NCBI GenBank assembly: GCA_022818135.1
Contig: JAFMSR010000014.1
Span: forward strand, 38,715,191 to 38,779,190
Length of the DNA stretch: 64,000 nt
Reading direction: 5' to 3'
Origin: Saxidomus purpurata
Taxonomy: Eukaryota > Mollusca > Bivalvia > Venerida > Veneridae
Each line of letters starts with the position of its first letter. The first letter of the stretch is position 1. The translations under genes were made by a program, and so were the position numbers. Below are positions 11,151 to 23,009 of the stretch, piece by piece. The notes below the pieces were generated by a model. The model saw nothing but the letters and a program-made list of their open reading frames with translations. It was not told where the DNA came from and did not search any database.

Positions 11151-11890
11151 TAATGTGTGTTCTCCCTTTGTCTGGTAGCAAAACCTATATAGTGTTCTCT
11201 CTTTGTTCGTCTTGTAGACTGCTTCGTCTTAAACTAGAGGTGTGGGATTTAATGCAAAAATGAAAAATTGGGGTCAATGTTCATTTATGAAAGATATTCA
11301 ATAAAAACTGACAAAAAATGTGTCTTTTAGATTTCCACGCTTTGAGATGTGATGGCATAGGTCTGTAACAAAGAACTTTAAAGGAACTAGTAATCAATTT
11401 ATTTTTATATCATAACAATTCTTCTAGTAATTAAGTTTGAAATAAGTAAATATCTTAAATGGTTTTTGAGAAATGACTATTTTTGTACCCCTACCCCTAT
11501 GTTTGGGATATAGCAAAATTTGTCAATTTTGTCAACTTAGATGTGAGTTCAAAATATTTTTGGCTCAAAAATGTTCCATTTTTTTGCACTAAAATATTCC
11601 TATTGTACCAAAGATTACTAGTGCATAATTTTTTTTCCCAGATAAATCATAATTTTTTAAAATATAACAAATGTAAATTTCCGGAAGTGCAAAAATACAA
11701 AATCTCACCAGTGACCCCCTTTAAGGAGAAGAAATCTCAAATATATAGTGGAATTCACTCTAACTTCATCTATACAGACATATAGAGGACCACAACTTTA
11801 TTTTGTTCCAGTCATGATACTGGTGGGATTTGTATTGACACCAGCATGTTCCACTAAGTAAGGACTAGATGGGTGTTCAGTAGAACACTT

Positions 11891-12343
11891 GTGTCGCCCT
11901 CTTATGCTTTGTCAGAATAACCAACAATTTTGTGACAAAATCTAAGTGTAAAAAGGGGCATAACTGTGTCAAATATGACCTTGACCTACAAACTTTCACG
12001 GCATCATGACCCTTATGTCATAAGCAATACAATTTGAAAGTTTGATGAAGAAATCTTAAGAAATGGCAAAGTTATAGCCAACGTTAAGTTTGTGTGACGG
12101 ACGGACGGACCGACGGACGCCCGTACGAAAGTGTTATTAGGTGGTCTTTCCATTGTTCTCAAACAATAGAGTGACCCGTTAAGTAACAAAAGAATGACCA
12201 CTTAAGGGACAAAAGACGGAATGAAGACAATAGATTTCTATTGTCTTAGGCCACACCTCCTACCACCCAAGGTACCCATCGTGCGTGCGGACAGACGGAC
12301 AAAGCGATCCCTATGTATCGCCTTTTCTCCGAAAGGGCGACAC
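11891..12343. mobile_element. HINE-like element with GTGTCGCCCT ends
   Basis: The ends are inverted (GTGTCGCCCT at 11891, AGGGCGACAC at 12334). Inside there are two tetranucleotide microsatellite stretches (ggacggacggac near 12098 and cggacagacggac near 12288) and a tgaccttgacc phrase. The layout agrees with the pearl/HINE group but only one copy is present, so limits are less sure. Confidence 0.5.
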
Positions 12344-12742
12344 AAAAATGTACTGTGAGAATTGATTATGTGGGTGTAATATGTCACAATGTATTGTATT
12401 GTCCGGTAGAAAAGTGTAATGTATAGCTAAATTGAGGCATAACATTTTATGATGCTGAAACTACTGAACGGACACAATGTACACACTATTTCATTATTTC
12501 ATTTGAGGAAGACATTGAAAAGTAAAAAAATATTGTAAAACTTGAATTTGTCTTCTTTTTAGACAATTTGAAACTAAAATAAAGATACTTCTTAATTTAG
12601 GTGCTGGATCACTTTACCTTTTGAAGGAATGGTATTATAGTTTTCGTATCCTAACCTACTGTGAAGTCTTTCATAGTTCAGCAATATAGACATGTCATAT
12701 ATTTTTCAATATCAAATAATTAACAATTACAGCTGTCCTTAC

Positions 12743-12865
12743 CTTTTTGTGCTTTCGGCCATGTGGGACTGCCATGCTATGAATTGTCTCATATTCGGGT
12801 GGTCATTGTGGAAAACAGAGTTGTAGGTTTCAGCAAATGCTTGAGCAGACACAAATGCATGATTC
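12743..12865 (-). CDS. Exon 3 of CxC5/KDZ-like gene
   Basis: Minus-strand exon, acceptor tacttcattgcag at 12865 and strong donor gtaagg at 12743, 123 bp, entered and left in phase 2. The translation NHAFVSAQAFAETYNSVF then HNDHPNMRQFIAWQSHMAES joins without a break to exon 2. A conserved Phe...Ala/Ser...Phe...Tyr-Asn-Ser pattern follows the CxC5 cysteine cluster in KDZ-associated proteins as I know them, and this exon has it. The phase also fits exon 4 (AG+G = Arg). The following intron is nearly 5.7 kb and filled with mobile elements. Confidence 0.7.
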
Positions 12866-13774
12866 CTGCAATGAAGTAACTCATATTTGACTATAGTATA
12901 TATATATAATACATTTAGAAATCAATGAAATTGTTACTGTTAAATAATGACTTTTTTTTCTGATAGCCTTCGAGAGAACGAGATTTTGTATGAACTCCAA
13001 TGAACATGATCTTTCTAACATTTTCCTGCAACAGTAATTACCTGACAGAAAAAGAAGAAAAGACTGTTCCTTCCAGATTTAACAAGAGCAATTTCACTGA
13101 ATCATCAATTATAAACATGATAAAGAAATTCATTTTCAGACAGAACAGAACTTTTAGTCACAAAAAACAAAACTAAAATATGATTATATCAATGCCATAC
13201 AAATTACATAATTCTCTTTCTGAAAACATACTAAATGCTGCAGAGACTTAAATTTCTTATACATAAAGCCATATACTGCCTGACACACAACTCAATTTCT
13301 CAGTTAGTAAAAGCAAGACTGTACTGTTGCATTGTTCATTGGAGTTAACACAGTCATTGGGCTCATCATTCTGTTTACCTGTTTTTGGTGGTGATATTTT
13401 ATAGTTGTCAAACCTAAGAAGAAAGATTCCCTCCTAAAGCTATCTTGTTGGCTGCAACATGGATTTCATCAAACTGCTGTAAGGTTTCTTATGTTTGAAG
13501 TACTAACTGCTATTGACTTATGTGCAACCTAATTCTTTAACCAGGCAAGTATCACCAATCTCCCTAAGTACACCCCATCCTTTTAATAAAAAAAACATGT
13601 GGGACTATGTACCAAATAAATTATGAAATCCCATAAATGGAAATTGTATACTGATCACTGAACACAGCCTTTATGATTAACACATGATTAATGTTTAAAT
13701 CAAATCCATTCATTTGCAACAGGGTTGCTAGGAAAGTGATTTATAACATGTTTTCAGTCAACATTATTGCTTAC

Positions 13775-13894
13775 CCCAGTTCACATAGAAGTTCAAAAAC
13801 ATCCCTAGAAAAATAAACTCTTCCAGATGCACAGATAGTCTCTTGCTGATCACAGTGATTATAGAACTTGCTGTCACAGGAAGCATAGTGGTAT
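13775..13894 (-). CDS. Exon 2 of CxC5/KDZ-like gene
   Basis: Minus-strand exon of exactly 120 bp with acceptor aatattttcag at 13894 and strong donor gtaagc at 13775, phase 2 on both sides. Joined to exon 1 it reads R-YHYASCDSKFYNHCDQQETI then CASGRVYFSRDVFELLCELG. The Tyr-x-Tyr after the last CxxC pair and the aromatic/Leu-rich segment ending in LLCxL match what I know of CxC5-type proteins. Phase and reading frame are perfectly maintained across both junctions, the best evidence that the exons belong together. Confidence 0.72.
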
Positions 13895-14040
13895 CTGAAA
13901 ATATTTAATGTAAACATTGTAAACTGAATACATTGTACACTGACCGAACATGAAAACTTCACAGGTTTATAATGTGATTTACTAATACTATGCATAAGAA
14001 AGAAACACCAATACCTCACAATGCAGGAGGTGGAATTCAA

Positions 14041-15444
14041 TCATTTGTAAGTTTGAAAAAAAAATTCATAACAGGAGCTTTTAGATATAAGGTCATACAT
14101 TAATAATTATTAATATATTCAATTCAAAGGGAGGTAATTTAAGAATTTGAATCTTTGGAGTCTCAGCTCTTGCTTTTGCAATGTGTTTTCATAAAACATT
14201 GTTGAGTTTTCTAGTCTTGACATTAGTTTCTCTCAACTGAGAGCAAAAAGAATATTTTGTCTTGACAACCAATTTTGTTTTTAATAAACTGTCTATTTTC
14301 AGTATATGAGTTATCTCCCATCTATGCATGATAAATGACATTAACATTAAGGCCTATTACTGTCTTTGTTTTTTGTCGGATGTTATAGAGTCAGAGTGAA
14401 ATACATCTATTAGAAAGTTTGTTAAATATTTGTATAATTAAAAGTGTACAGTTTTCAATTTTGGTGTTGAGTGTAATTATATTGTTCTCAATTTCCACAC
14501 CACTTGTAGCACATTGATTGAGAAAATTTCTGTATCATGCATCATGATAAAAAAGACTTATTTCAACCACTACAACTTTGATTCAAAACAAGATCATAAT
14601 GGACATGATCTGACTGAATAGATATGTGCATGTTGATATTCGTGGGTTGCGATTAATCAGATTGATGTATTTTCTAAGGAAAAATAGGCCATAATTCAGA
14701 CAAACTCTAGACAAAGTTATGTTCTCTTGTCTGTTGATAAAGGTAATGATGCTTATCTGTATTATTGATTGATTGATTGATTGACTGATTGATTATTGAT
14801 ATTTTCTAGTACTGTTAATTCACAGCCATATCTCCTAAGGTTTCAAAATTATGTAGGATTGGTACAAAAACTTAACCAAGGTACCGACGCAAGTAGGATG
14901 GCTCCCATTTTTTCCAAAAGTCTAAACACACAGGTTTTGCTTTTAGGCTTTATTTATCTGTATTTGTAAGATTTATCTGAATCTCATCAAAATTTTTTGA
15001 AATGCACATGAATGGTTGAAAGTTGTGTTAAAGCAAAATGCCCATAATTTAGTTTTTGGCATAGCTACTTTTTGGTGCTATCAATTGTAACAATTGGAAT
15101 GGAATTGTATACAGCACTTTTCATTATGTGATTACTGTACAATCATTTGATTGATATATCTATGGTGAAGGCATATTGGTCATGTGAAACATTGAAATAT
15201 TTACACTTTTTTTCAATGGCATATAACCTTTTTAATTGGAAATTCAACTCAGACATTTCAGTAGGAAAAGACCCAAAGAACAGGGAACAGTTACTCTTTT
15301 TCTGACATCAAAATAGGGATAAAATCACTGTCTTATATTTCAACAAGACAAACTGCTTTCCCAAAGCCGTCTTTCAGAAAAGAAAAACCACAATTTCTAT
15401 CTAATGTTACCAGATATATAACACTTCAATAACACAAAACTAAC
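14041..15444 (-). other. Intron 1 of CxC5-like gene
   Basis: AT-rich intron between the donor at 15445 and the acceptor preceding exon 2 (13895 onward). The only distinct item is an (ATTG)n microsatellite at 14759-14797. No element ends or exons were found. Confidence 0.5.
14759..14797. repeat. (ATTG)n microsatellite
   Basis: About nine copies of ATTG/GATT with one GACT interruption. Confidence 0.9.
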
Positions 15445-16082
15445 CTGTCTAACTCATATGTAATACCACAGGATGTACATCTCAATGAGTACTTGAGTCC
15501 AGGCAAAGGACCAAACATAGTGTAGAGAGTTACTTTGCAAACAGACCTTTCTACCAGATAACAGCCACACTGAACACAAGATTCTACTGGTGGTGAAAGG
15601 AAACACATGTATGGGGTCTGTTTGTAAAATGATTGTTTCCAAAATAATTCAATGAAGTCTGTATCCCATAAAACATTATGTTGTCCTTTTGGTGCAGAAC
15701 AAAATTTGGTGCAAAATTCCGCTAACTTTATATCCTGATATGAGACAGCATTGTTCATAATATCATGAATATATACATGTTTTCGTGGGAAGTTGCTTGG
15801 CACATGCTTTATACACTGCATCAAGGACTTGACTGTAGAGAATCCAAGTTTATTTACTAAGAGCAAATGGTTGTCTTCTCTGCTTAAATGTCTATCAAAT
15901 GCTTCGACAGATGACAATATGTTCCTAGCACTGTTCACTCTGTTGGTTTTTCCCTACTTTCTTCTAGAACATCATTTATCTTGAACCTCTTAGGACTGCA
16001 GCCTAAGTGTACGGATTTCTTGTTAGGAGTTTTCTTTGGTGTTTGCCTCTTCAGGTCCCACAGTGTCAGTGTCTTTGCCATT
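15445..16082 (-). CDS. Exon 1 (coding) of CxC5/KDZ-transposase-like gene
   Basis: Minus-strand exon of 638 bp: acceptor ccatttcag directly before A-ATG at 16081, so an untranslated first exon lies upstream, and donor gttagt at 15445. From the ATG it reads MAKTLTLWDLKRQTPKKTPN and continues to EESREK, where the frame runs into TGA. The next frame takes over with TNRVNSARNILSSVEAFDRH and stays open to the donor. The slip lies in GGGAAAAACC; one more A restores a single frame. Near the end is CVQCGCYLVERSVCKVTLYT, then a Gly-Pro loop, then SLRCTSCGITYELD: two CxxC pairs around a VTLYT strand, resembling the CxC5 cluster associated with KDZ transposases. Role (domesticated protein, transposon remnant, or nuclear factor) is unknown. 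Confidence 0.7.
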
Positions 16083-17206
16083 CTGAAATGGAATTAAGGA
16101 TGAAACAGTGGTTTCAGTAAGAGGATAAAGCTTGTCACAATAAATTAAACATTTTTGCACTGTTTATAGTTTGCCTTATGGTATGGTAGTATTAAAGATC
16201 CTGATTTGACTAACTAGTTTGAAAATATGAGTCCAACTGTAAATGTTACTATATTGAAAATTAGATACCTTCAATATTCAGACAAATTTAATTCAATAAT
16301 CTGACAGAAATTTGCAAGAGAAATAGAAAGAAAAACACATACAAAATTTGACCCTATGATAGCTAAATAACATGTATTTGTTTTTTTGTTTGGCACATAT
16401 CTCACTAAGTATGGAACATAATTTATTCAAACTGATGCAGGTAGCCGTGCTTTAAAATGGTTTTGAATTTTCTTTCTCATAATTCCCACATAGTATAACA
16501 GCAACAAGGAAGGGAATAATTTTTAATAATATCTTTTTAATCCAACATTATAGACCGGTTTTAACCAGTATTGAAGACCCATCCAGTCAATACTCATACT
16601 GCACATTTGATCACCAACATTGAGGGAATTTATTGAAACTGCGTTCAAAGATTCAAGGCATTAAGTGGATTTGTTGTATCAAAAAAGTAATACTGTTAGT
16701 GATCACTTTCCATTTATTATCTTCCTTTATATAGTTTATAGCTACTTGTATTTACTGAAAGGAATTGTATTCAAGCATCAATTACAACACTACTACAAAT
16801 TTCTCCTATATAGGCAAAAAAGGATTTGAGCGTGATATACCTATTACCTACCAAGTACATTACTCTAGGCATCTGGAACTATTTTTGACTGCTGAAATTC
16901 CCTCCTGTATAATTTTCACAAAACTTAAGTGTGCATGAGCTAATATGCTTGGATTTGTATAGTTGTGAATGAATTCACGTGATGTCAAACAATTCATAGT
17001 AAAATTTCTAAACATCTGCTATCGCCAGTAATATCAGCAACAGTACAAAAGTAAGACGAATAACTTTTTATTTGAGGAGTAAAAAAAACAACAGCAACAA
17101 TTTCATGAATTGTTTGGAATGCACGCAATACTACAAGTTCAAGGCAGCGACTTCGTGTAAGCCCAGCAAATAGTACTCCTTTGAACATCTCTTTTGTTTA
17201 AATTAA
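16083..17206. other. Upstream region of CxC5-like gene
   Basis: AT-rich; should hold the untranslated first exon and promoter of the minus-strand gene, but I cannot place a donor or a TATA-like element with confidence. No repeat recognised. Confidence 0.35.
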
Positions 17207-17642
17207 AGTGGAATTATGCAAATTTTTTTCAAGTAAAAATCCAGCTGAAATAGGTGTGTGTACAAAATGTAGAGAAATAATAGCTTTTAACCCAATACAA
17301 CAAACTCTTCCTGCTACCAGTATGAAATAAAAACTTTCCAAATATCACTTTTCCTATTTTGACTGGGAGAGTCAATTTAAGAAATAAACAACTGCATGAA
17401 GGAGTTGCTTCCCTTCCACTGCTGAAATTTCTAACGGCAACAACATTAATATCACAAGGGAGATCACTGCCAAGAAAGGAATTATTATTTGATTAGTCCA
17501 AATTTTTATTTGTAAAGCATCAAATTCGAATACTTATGCGGCATTATCATTAGTTTAACACATTTAAATGCACAGCAACTGAAAATTGCTTTTATGAAAC
17601 TGTCAGCAAAAATACAGTAATTTTGATGCGCATAATGACACT
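17207..17642. mobile_element. TTAA-flanked MITE, copy 2
   Basis: A 436 bp relative of 4049-4473, flanked by TTAA (17203-17206, 17643-17646) with ends AGTGGAATTATGCA and TGCGCATAATGACACT. The inner phrase 'gggagagtcaatttaagaaa' and the following 'ggagttgcttcccttccact' are shared with the first copy. Divergence and a few small indels show both are old. Confidence 0.7.
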
Positions 17643-17657
17643 TTAATGTGTCAGAAT

Positions 17658-17830
17658 GGAAATAGATTCTACTTTTGCATGATATACTGGTTAGTATATC
17701 ACTGTTTGTCATTTAGATGCTTCGTAATTAAACACTCAGGCCTTGGCCTGCATGATTAGATTACTACACATCTACACTCCACACAGTGATATACTAACCG
17801 GTACATCATGCAAATGGGAAATCTATTTCT
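17658..17830. repeat. Hairpin with 48 bp arms
   Basis: Left arm 17658-17705 and right arm 17783-17830 are inverted copies (shared core ggttagtatatcactgt / acagtgatatactaacc) with a few mismatches and a 77 bp loop. It sits directly beside the TTAA MITE. Probably a MITE remnant. Confidence 0.6.
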
Positions 17831-18149
17831 TATTATGCTTCATTTTAGTATCTCCATTTCTTTACACTTAACAAAAATTTCCTCTGTTGAACATTTTTAT
17901 TTGAATATAGCTATTGTCTTTATTTCTATTTGAGTCATTTTTTGCAATGAAATATTTGACTTTTTACAAAAATTCAATTTCATACTGTTTTTGTTGTGTA
18001 TGAAATTGGAATAAATTTGAAACACCATAACACTGTTAAAATAAATATTATGGCACTGAAGTGTTTCTTAATAGGTTAAGTGTACTTTTATTGTTATATA
18101 TGTAATATGTAATGCATATAATGTTATATGTACTTAACCCCATGTTGTA

Positions 18150-18197
18150 TCTTGTGTACATGGGTGAATAAAAGAGATGTTCTGTTCTGTTCTGTTA
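18150..18197 (+). mobile_element. Probable LINE/SINE 3' tail with (TTCTG)n
   Basis: The phrase 'tacatgggtgaataaaagag' followed by three TTCTG repeats looks like the 3' end of a CR1/L2-type retroelement with a pentanucleotide tail. I could not trace coding sequence upstream; it may be a short 5'-truncated copy. Confidence 0.4.
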
Positions 18198-20962
18198 ATT
18201 AAGGGAATGATTCTAAGAGATAATTATAGGGGCATTTAGAGAAAGTGCATTAACTTGTAGGGAATTGCCTATGTATTACAAATGTACATTGCAATTATGC
18301 AAGTACACTCTAGCATTACCATTGTTCAAACTTTGGTTCAATGTAGCCATATATTACTTGCTCAAATTTCAGCATTAAATTGTCAATAGCATTACCTATT
18401 ATTTCAAAAGTAATGCATTAGCATGAGCATTGACTCAAGCAATTTGAAACTTAAATTCAGAAATCAGTTATATTACTTCTGAGTTTAACATATTTACAGA
18501 AGATACAAGAAGCCAGAAAACTTCAAAATAAAAAAATAAGATACAACACTATCAAGCACATGACTCTTGTTTAATCACTTTGGTCAGTTCACTTTTCTTT
18601 CTAAAACTTACTATTGTTACACTTAATAAACAAGAGTTTTTCAAAACTGGGGTCATTCAGTCGGCAACAATCAGGCCTAAATATGTTGCTCGCATTTTAA
18701 AACATGAACGCTTTGTTTCTAGGCCAACTGCTTCTTTTTATCACTTTTAGATCTGTATACATACTGGACAGGCACTTCCAGTGCCTTTAGCACTTATTAA
18801 TGTTTTCTGAGAGACATAATCAAGTGGGCATATATTAACATCTATATATATATATAATGTTTATTAAAGTCTCATCCATTTACAAGACATTATTATAATC
18901 CATATATAAAACATAAAACAAGTAAATGATCATTCCATGCAGAATTACAAGAGACTACAAATACATTTCACTTATACATAAAACATTCACTTATTAAAAC
19001 AAATAATCCATTTGATGTACAATAAAAATGATTGATTATACCACTATACGAAATTCAAGTATGTGGGAAGTGTGGAAGTAAGGAATACTTTTCAATAGTC
19101 TGGGATTGACTACTAGTTAAAATACTCTCATTAATAACCTTACCCACTACAAGCATATTATGATAACATAGTATCTAAAAATTGAAACTATGGCATTAGT
19201 CTAAAATTCTATTCTATTTAATATTTTAAAAAACTTTAACCATGCATCAGAATATTAAATTTCATTCGGAAGTTTAGACGTTACCACTAGTTAATTAAAT
19301 ATACATTAAAAGAATGAATTTAATAGACGATTGGATCTACCATAACCATGATAACCAGTTCCTCTAAACTTGGGATATGTTCAACCTATCACTATCTAAT
19401 ATAATACAGTTTAAGAATAACAAATTTCAGTCTATACATCTTAAAACCTAAAAACTTTAAAAGTTAGCTATAATACAAATATTATACTAGGAGTAATGAA
19501 TTGTTTGTTGATCATTAGGTAATTAAATAATATAATACCAGTAATTGTCAATTTTCTACTTTATGTAATTACAAAATTTTCATTATTGAAAGTAACATTA
19601 CCATTCAAAGTGACCATCATAGTTTTAAATAATACATCAGTGATTTATACTCTAAACTCTATACTATAAAATTGCAATAGTTAAAGACAATTAAAATGTC
19701 CTTCATAAGTGACCCCCCCCCCCCCCAAACCGCAGGTGGTCAAATATATCTTAATCGTTTTATTGCCCCTTGTATGCTCAAGTAATTAAGCACCTTCCTG
19801 TGATGTGGCCTGAATGCATTTTAGATGTATAAAGAATCCTTCTGACTATTTATTTCTTTGTAAATTAATTATAAGTGCAACTGAACGTTTCTTCTAACTG
19901 TAAAATAAGCTAAAACTAAATTTCTCTTATGTATCAAGTGTAACATCTAATCTTAGTGATAACTGGTTTGTTGTAAGAGTAATTGATTGAGTATTTAAAA
20001 CATTACTCAATCTAACTTTGAAATCACAGTTATTTTTCAGTAATCTAAAAGTAAAAAAAAAAGTTTATGTTTCTTTCATATAAGAAAATAATTTTGATAT
20101 AATAACTGTAAGTGTTGATTTTTTTATAATCTAATTTGACTGGGAATTACGTACCTAAAAGGTAACTGATAAAATAGAATAATAACATCTTATGAAGGTC
20201 TTAAAATTTATGTATTACTAACATCCCTTTCCTACATTATCGATTATCTGTACATAATGTAAGGAAGTTATACAGTAGCTGAATATGATAAACAGAAGCT
20301 AGTCTACCAGTGACCAGTCATGTTAATTGACATCTACTGTGAATTCGCTGTGAATTCGCATGGCTGACTGGACCCCTGTGGTGAATACCCCACTGTGCAC
20401 ATTCCTGTTCAATTGTCTTTAAAACCCAAAAACCACATCTGTATATCAGTTTCATTCACATTGAATATTATACCGAGTATAATGTTTAGTACTTAAACAT
20501 TTAAATTGAAGTAAAGAATATCGGCAAACACCTGTCAATGCTAAGTGTGTGTCTCTAATTGTTATTCACAATGATCAAGAGGGTTGTATACAAAGTCTAT
20601 TCACTGGCAACATTTCATTATAGATTGATAAAAATTCTTTTCAGTTTCATTGTGGGAAGTGATGTAGTATATGAGGTTTAAAAGAATTGAATGTAGCATG
20701 TCTCATTATGTCAGTCCTACTATTTTCTCTATGTCAGATTTAATCTCTCACACCAGGCAACAGTGAAGAGCAATGAATGAAAAACATCATGATTACAATT
20801 TGCTTATGAGAGAAATTGTGATCTTTGGCTACATGTGCTAACACAGTGATACTGCAAACTATCTTTTGACAATAATGAATGAAGAAAACATTCAGTTGAG
20901 TGGAAAAAATTAACATAGGATTCTTGCACACCAAACATTCAGAATTGTTTCAAAGTATCAAA
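18198..20962. other. AT-rich region without recognised features
   Basis: Very AT-rich. I found a poly-C run at 19713-19727 and a short (AT)n run near 18842-18855 but no exon with splice sites, no element ends and no tandem array. Confidence 0.4.
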
Positions 20963-21005
20963 CAGGAACGTAGAATATGTTGATTCTGTTGATTCTACGT
21001 TCCTG
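20963..21005. repeat. Perfect 14 bp-arm hairpin
   Basis: CAGGAACGTAGAAT ... ATTCTACGTTCCTG with a 15-base loop. No transcription context is visible. Confidence 0.8.
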
Positions 21006-21431
21006 TATCAAATAATAAAATACTTAACACTTACCTGTGACCAGTGTCCAGTAACTACAGTTGAAATACCACAATATTTTACAGTATATTGCTATAACAA
21101 AATAATTAAGAAATGAGTTTGGAACTTTAACAAGTTAAACATAAGAAACCTTCAGTCAGAAATGAAACAAAGATCAATAAAATCTAAATCACTATTTTAC
21201 AATGTAGCAATATAATTGGTTCATAAGTTGTTTAACTCCACCCCCAGCTTCCCGCTGATTTATGACCTTGTGATTTATGGCCTTCTTTATTTGACCCTGA
21301 AATAAACAGGATGTGACTTTACACTGCATTGAAGTTAACAAGCTGCCTTGAAGTTGGATGTGACATCCTAAATTCCTAAAGTTCCAGGTCATAAAGCACA
21401 CTCTAACAAACTAATATCTCCCACACTTGAT

Positions 21432-22377
21432 CACAGGTGAGTGTAGCGTACCAGGGACCCATACAGTGATTTTTAGTTCAAAATAGCCTAGTTACTATAA
21501 TCAATAAGAAGGTAAACAACACCGTTTACACATCGACCCACTTTCAGCCTTAATTACTTCATCTAGAATAATGCATATTTATTAAAACCTATTGCATATA
21601 TAGCATAAGTGTTTATCATTTCTGTAAAAGTTTACTTCAAGGCCCAAAAGCAAACCGTTTTGAAATAGCGACTGATAATTTCCGATTTTTTTTTACATTT
21701 TTCGTCAACCCGAATAAATCTCACATATTTCTAACACTGAATTCTTCCCTTTTTACAAGCTTTTAAACAGTTTTGCCTTGTGTCATCCAAATATTACACA
21801 ACCGACGCTCGTAGAAATTGATTTGATAAATATTTCCACAAGCTTTCCAGTTTTAATACGATCCGTTAATACAGTATTCATTTTATTTCGTTGATATATT
21901 TTGTAAACATATACATGCAGCCATACTGATAATGGGAAAAACTAGTTTCCAAACCGTATCGATCGGCCAGGTCTTACCAAGGTTACCCTCTATGGAATAC
22001 TGAGCTCAAGTAGCAGTGTTGTGCTGTTCTTGTGTATGTCCACAGTGACGGTTGTGCATTGGAAAATAGACGTACCCGAAATGTGTGAGATTTATTCGAG
22101 TTGGCGAAAAATGGTAAAAATTTCGGAAACTATCAGTCGCTGTTACAAAACGCTTTGCATTTGGACCTTGAAGTAAACGTTTACGGAAAATATAATTACG
22201 TAGGCCATATATGCAATAGGTTTCGATAAATATGCACTATTCTGTATGAAGTAATAGAAGCTGAAACTGGGTCTATGCGCGAACTGTGTTGTTTACCTTC
22301 TTATTGATATATAGTCATTAGGCTATTTTTATCTAACATTCACTGTTTGGGTCCGTAGTACGCTACACTCACCTGTG
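21432..22377. mobile_element. Long-TIR transposon, copy 1, 8-bp TSD
   Basis: A 946 bp unit flanked by a perfect 8-bp direct repeat CACTTGAT (21424-21431 and 22378-22385). Its ends are CACAGGTGAGTGTAGCGTAC and the inverse, and inversion continues irregularly for about 300 bp (for example aagaaggtaaacaacac against gtgttgtttaccttctt). An 8-bp duplication is usual for hAT transposons. No transposase is encoded, so this is a non-autonomous derivative. The sister copy is 30926-31894. Confidence 0.85.
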
Positions 22378-23009
22378 CACTTGATAGGTAATTGATGAAA
22401 TAATTGTTTAAACATTTTTAATGATTAATTTTATGTAAAAAATCTAAATTTCCATCTTGGAATTAAGTGACAGACATTACTCTTATTACAAGATTTCATG
22501 TATTATAAATTTAAGAACAGTATACCTGTAATTTTCTTTATTCAATATAAATCCAAGTACTTCCCACATAAAGGATGTGACATTATACTCATACTTATCT
22601 TTACAGAAAAGCATGATCTGTAGTAACCACATAACACAGTTCGCATCATTTCATTTTCTTTGCAGGCTCTTTTATTTTCTTAAGATATTTCTCAAAAGTG
22701 CAAGCAATCAGTTCAAAAAATAAATATGTTACACACCATCAGCAATTAACCTTTTGAAATAGCAAAAATAGTTATATATATACCAAATTAATCTGACTTT
22801 AACTTTTTACACTGCAAGTTCAACTTAATAAATATTTTTTAAGATTTTTGAAAATCTACCCTTTTTTACAATTCAAAAGTTCACTCTTTACTAAATATTT
22901 CGGCCTATTGACTTTCTTCAGTAGATGAAATACGCAAATTGTTTAACATTTTCACATATAACGTTATTGACGTTACCGGAAGTAAATAATGAAACCAGAC
23001 GTAACGTCA
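22378..23009. other. Nothing recognised
   Basis: AT-rich flank between the long-TIR transposon and the minisatellite; no exon or element ends seen. Confidence 0.4.

Noticed and set aside
15793..15984. Plus-strand frame opposite the first CxC5-like exon
   Set aside because: It is antisense to a well supported minus-strand exon and has no features of its own.
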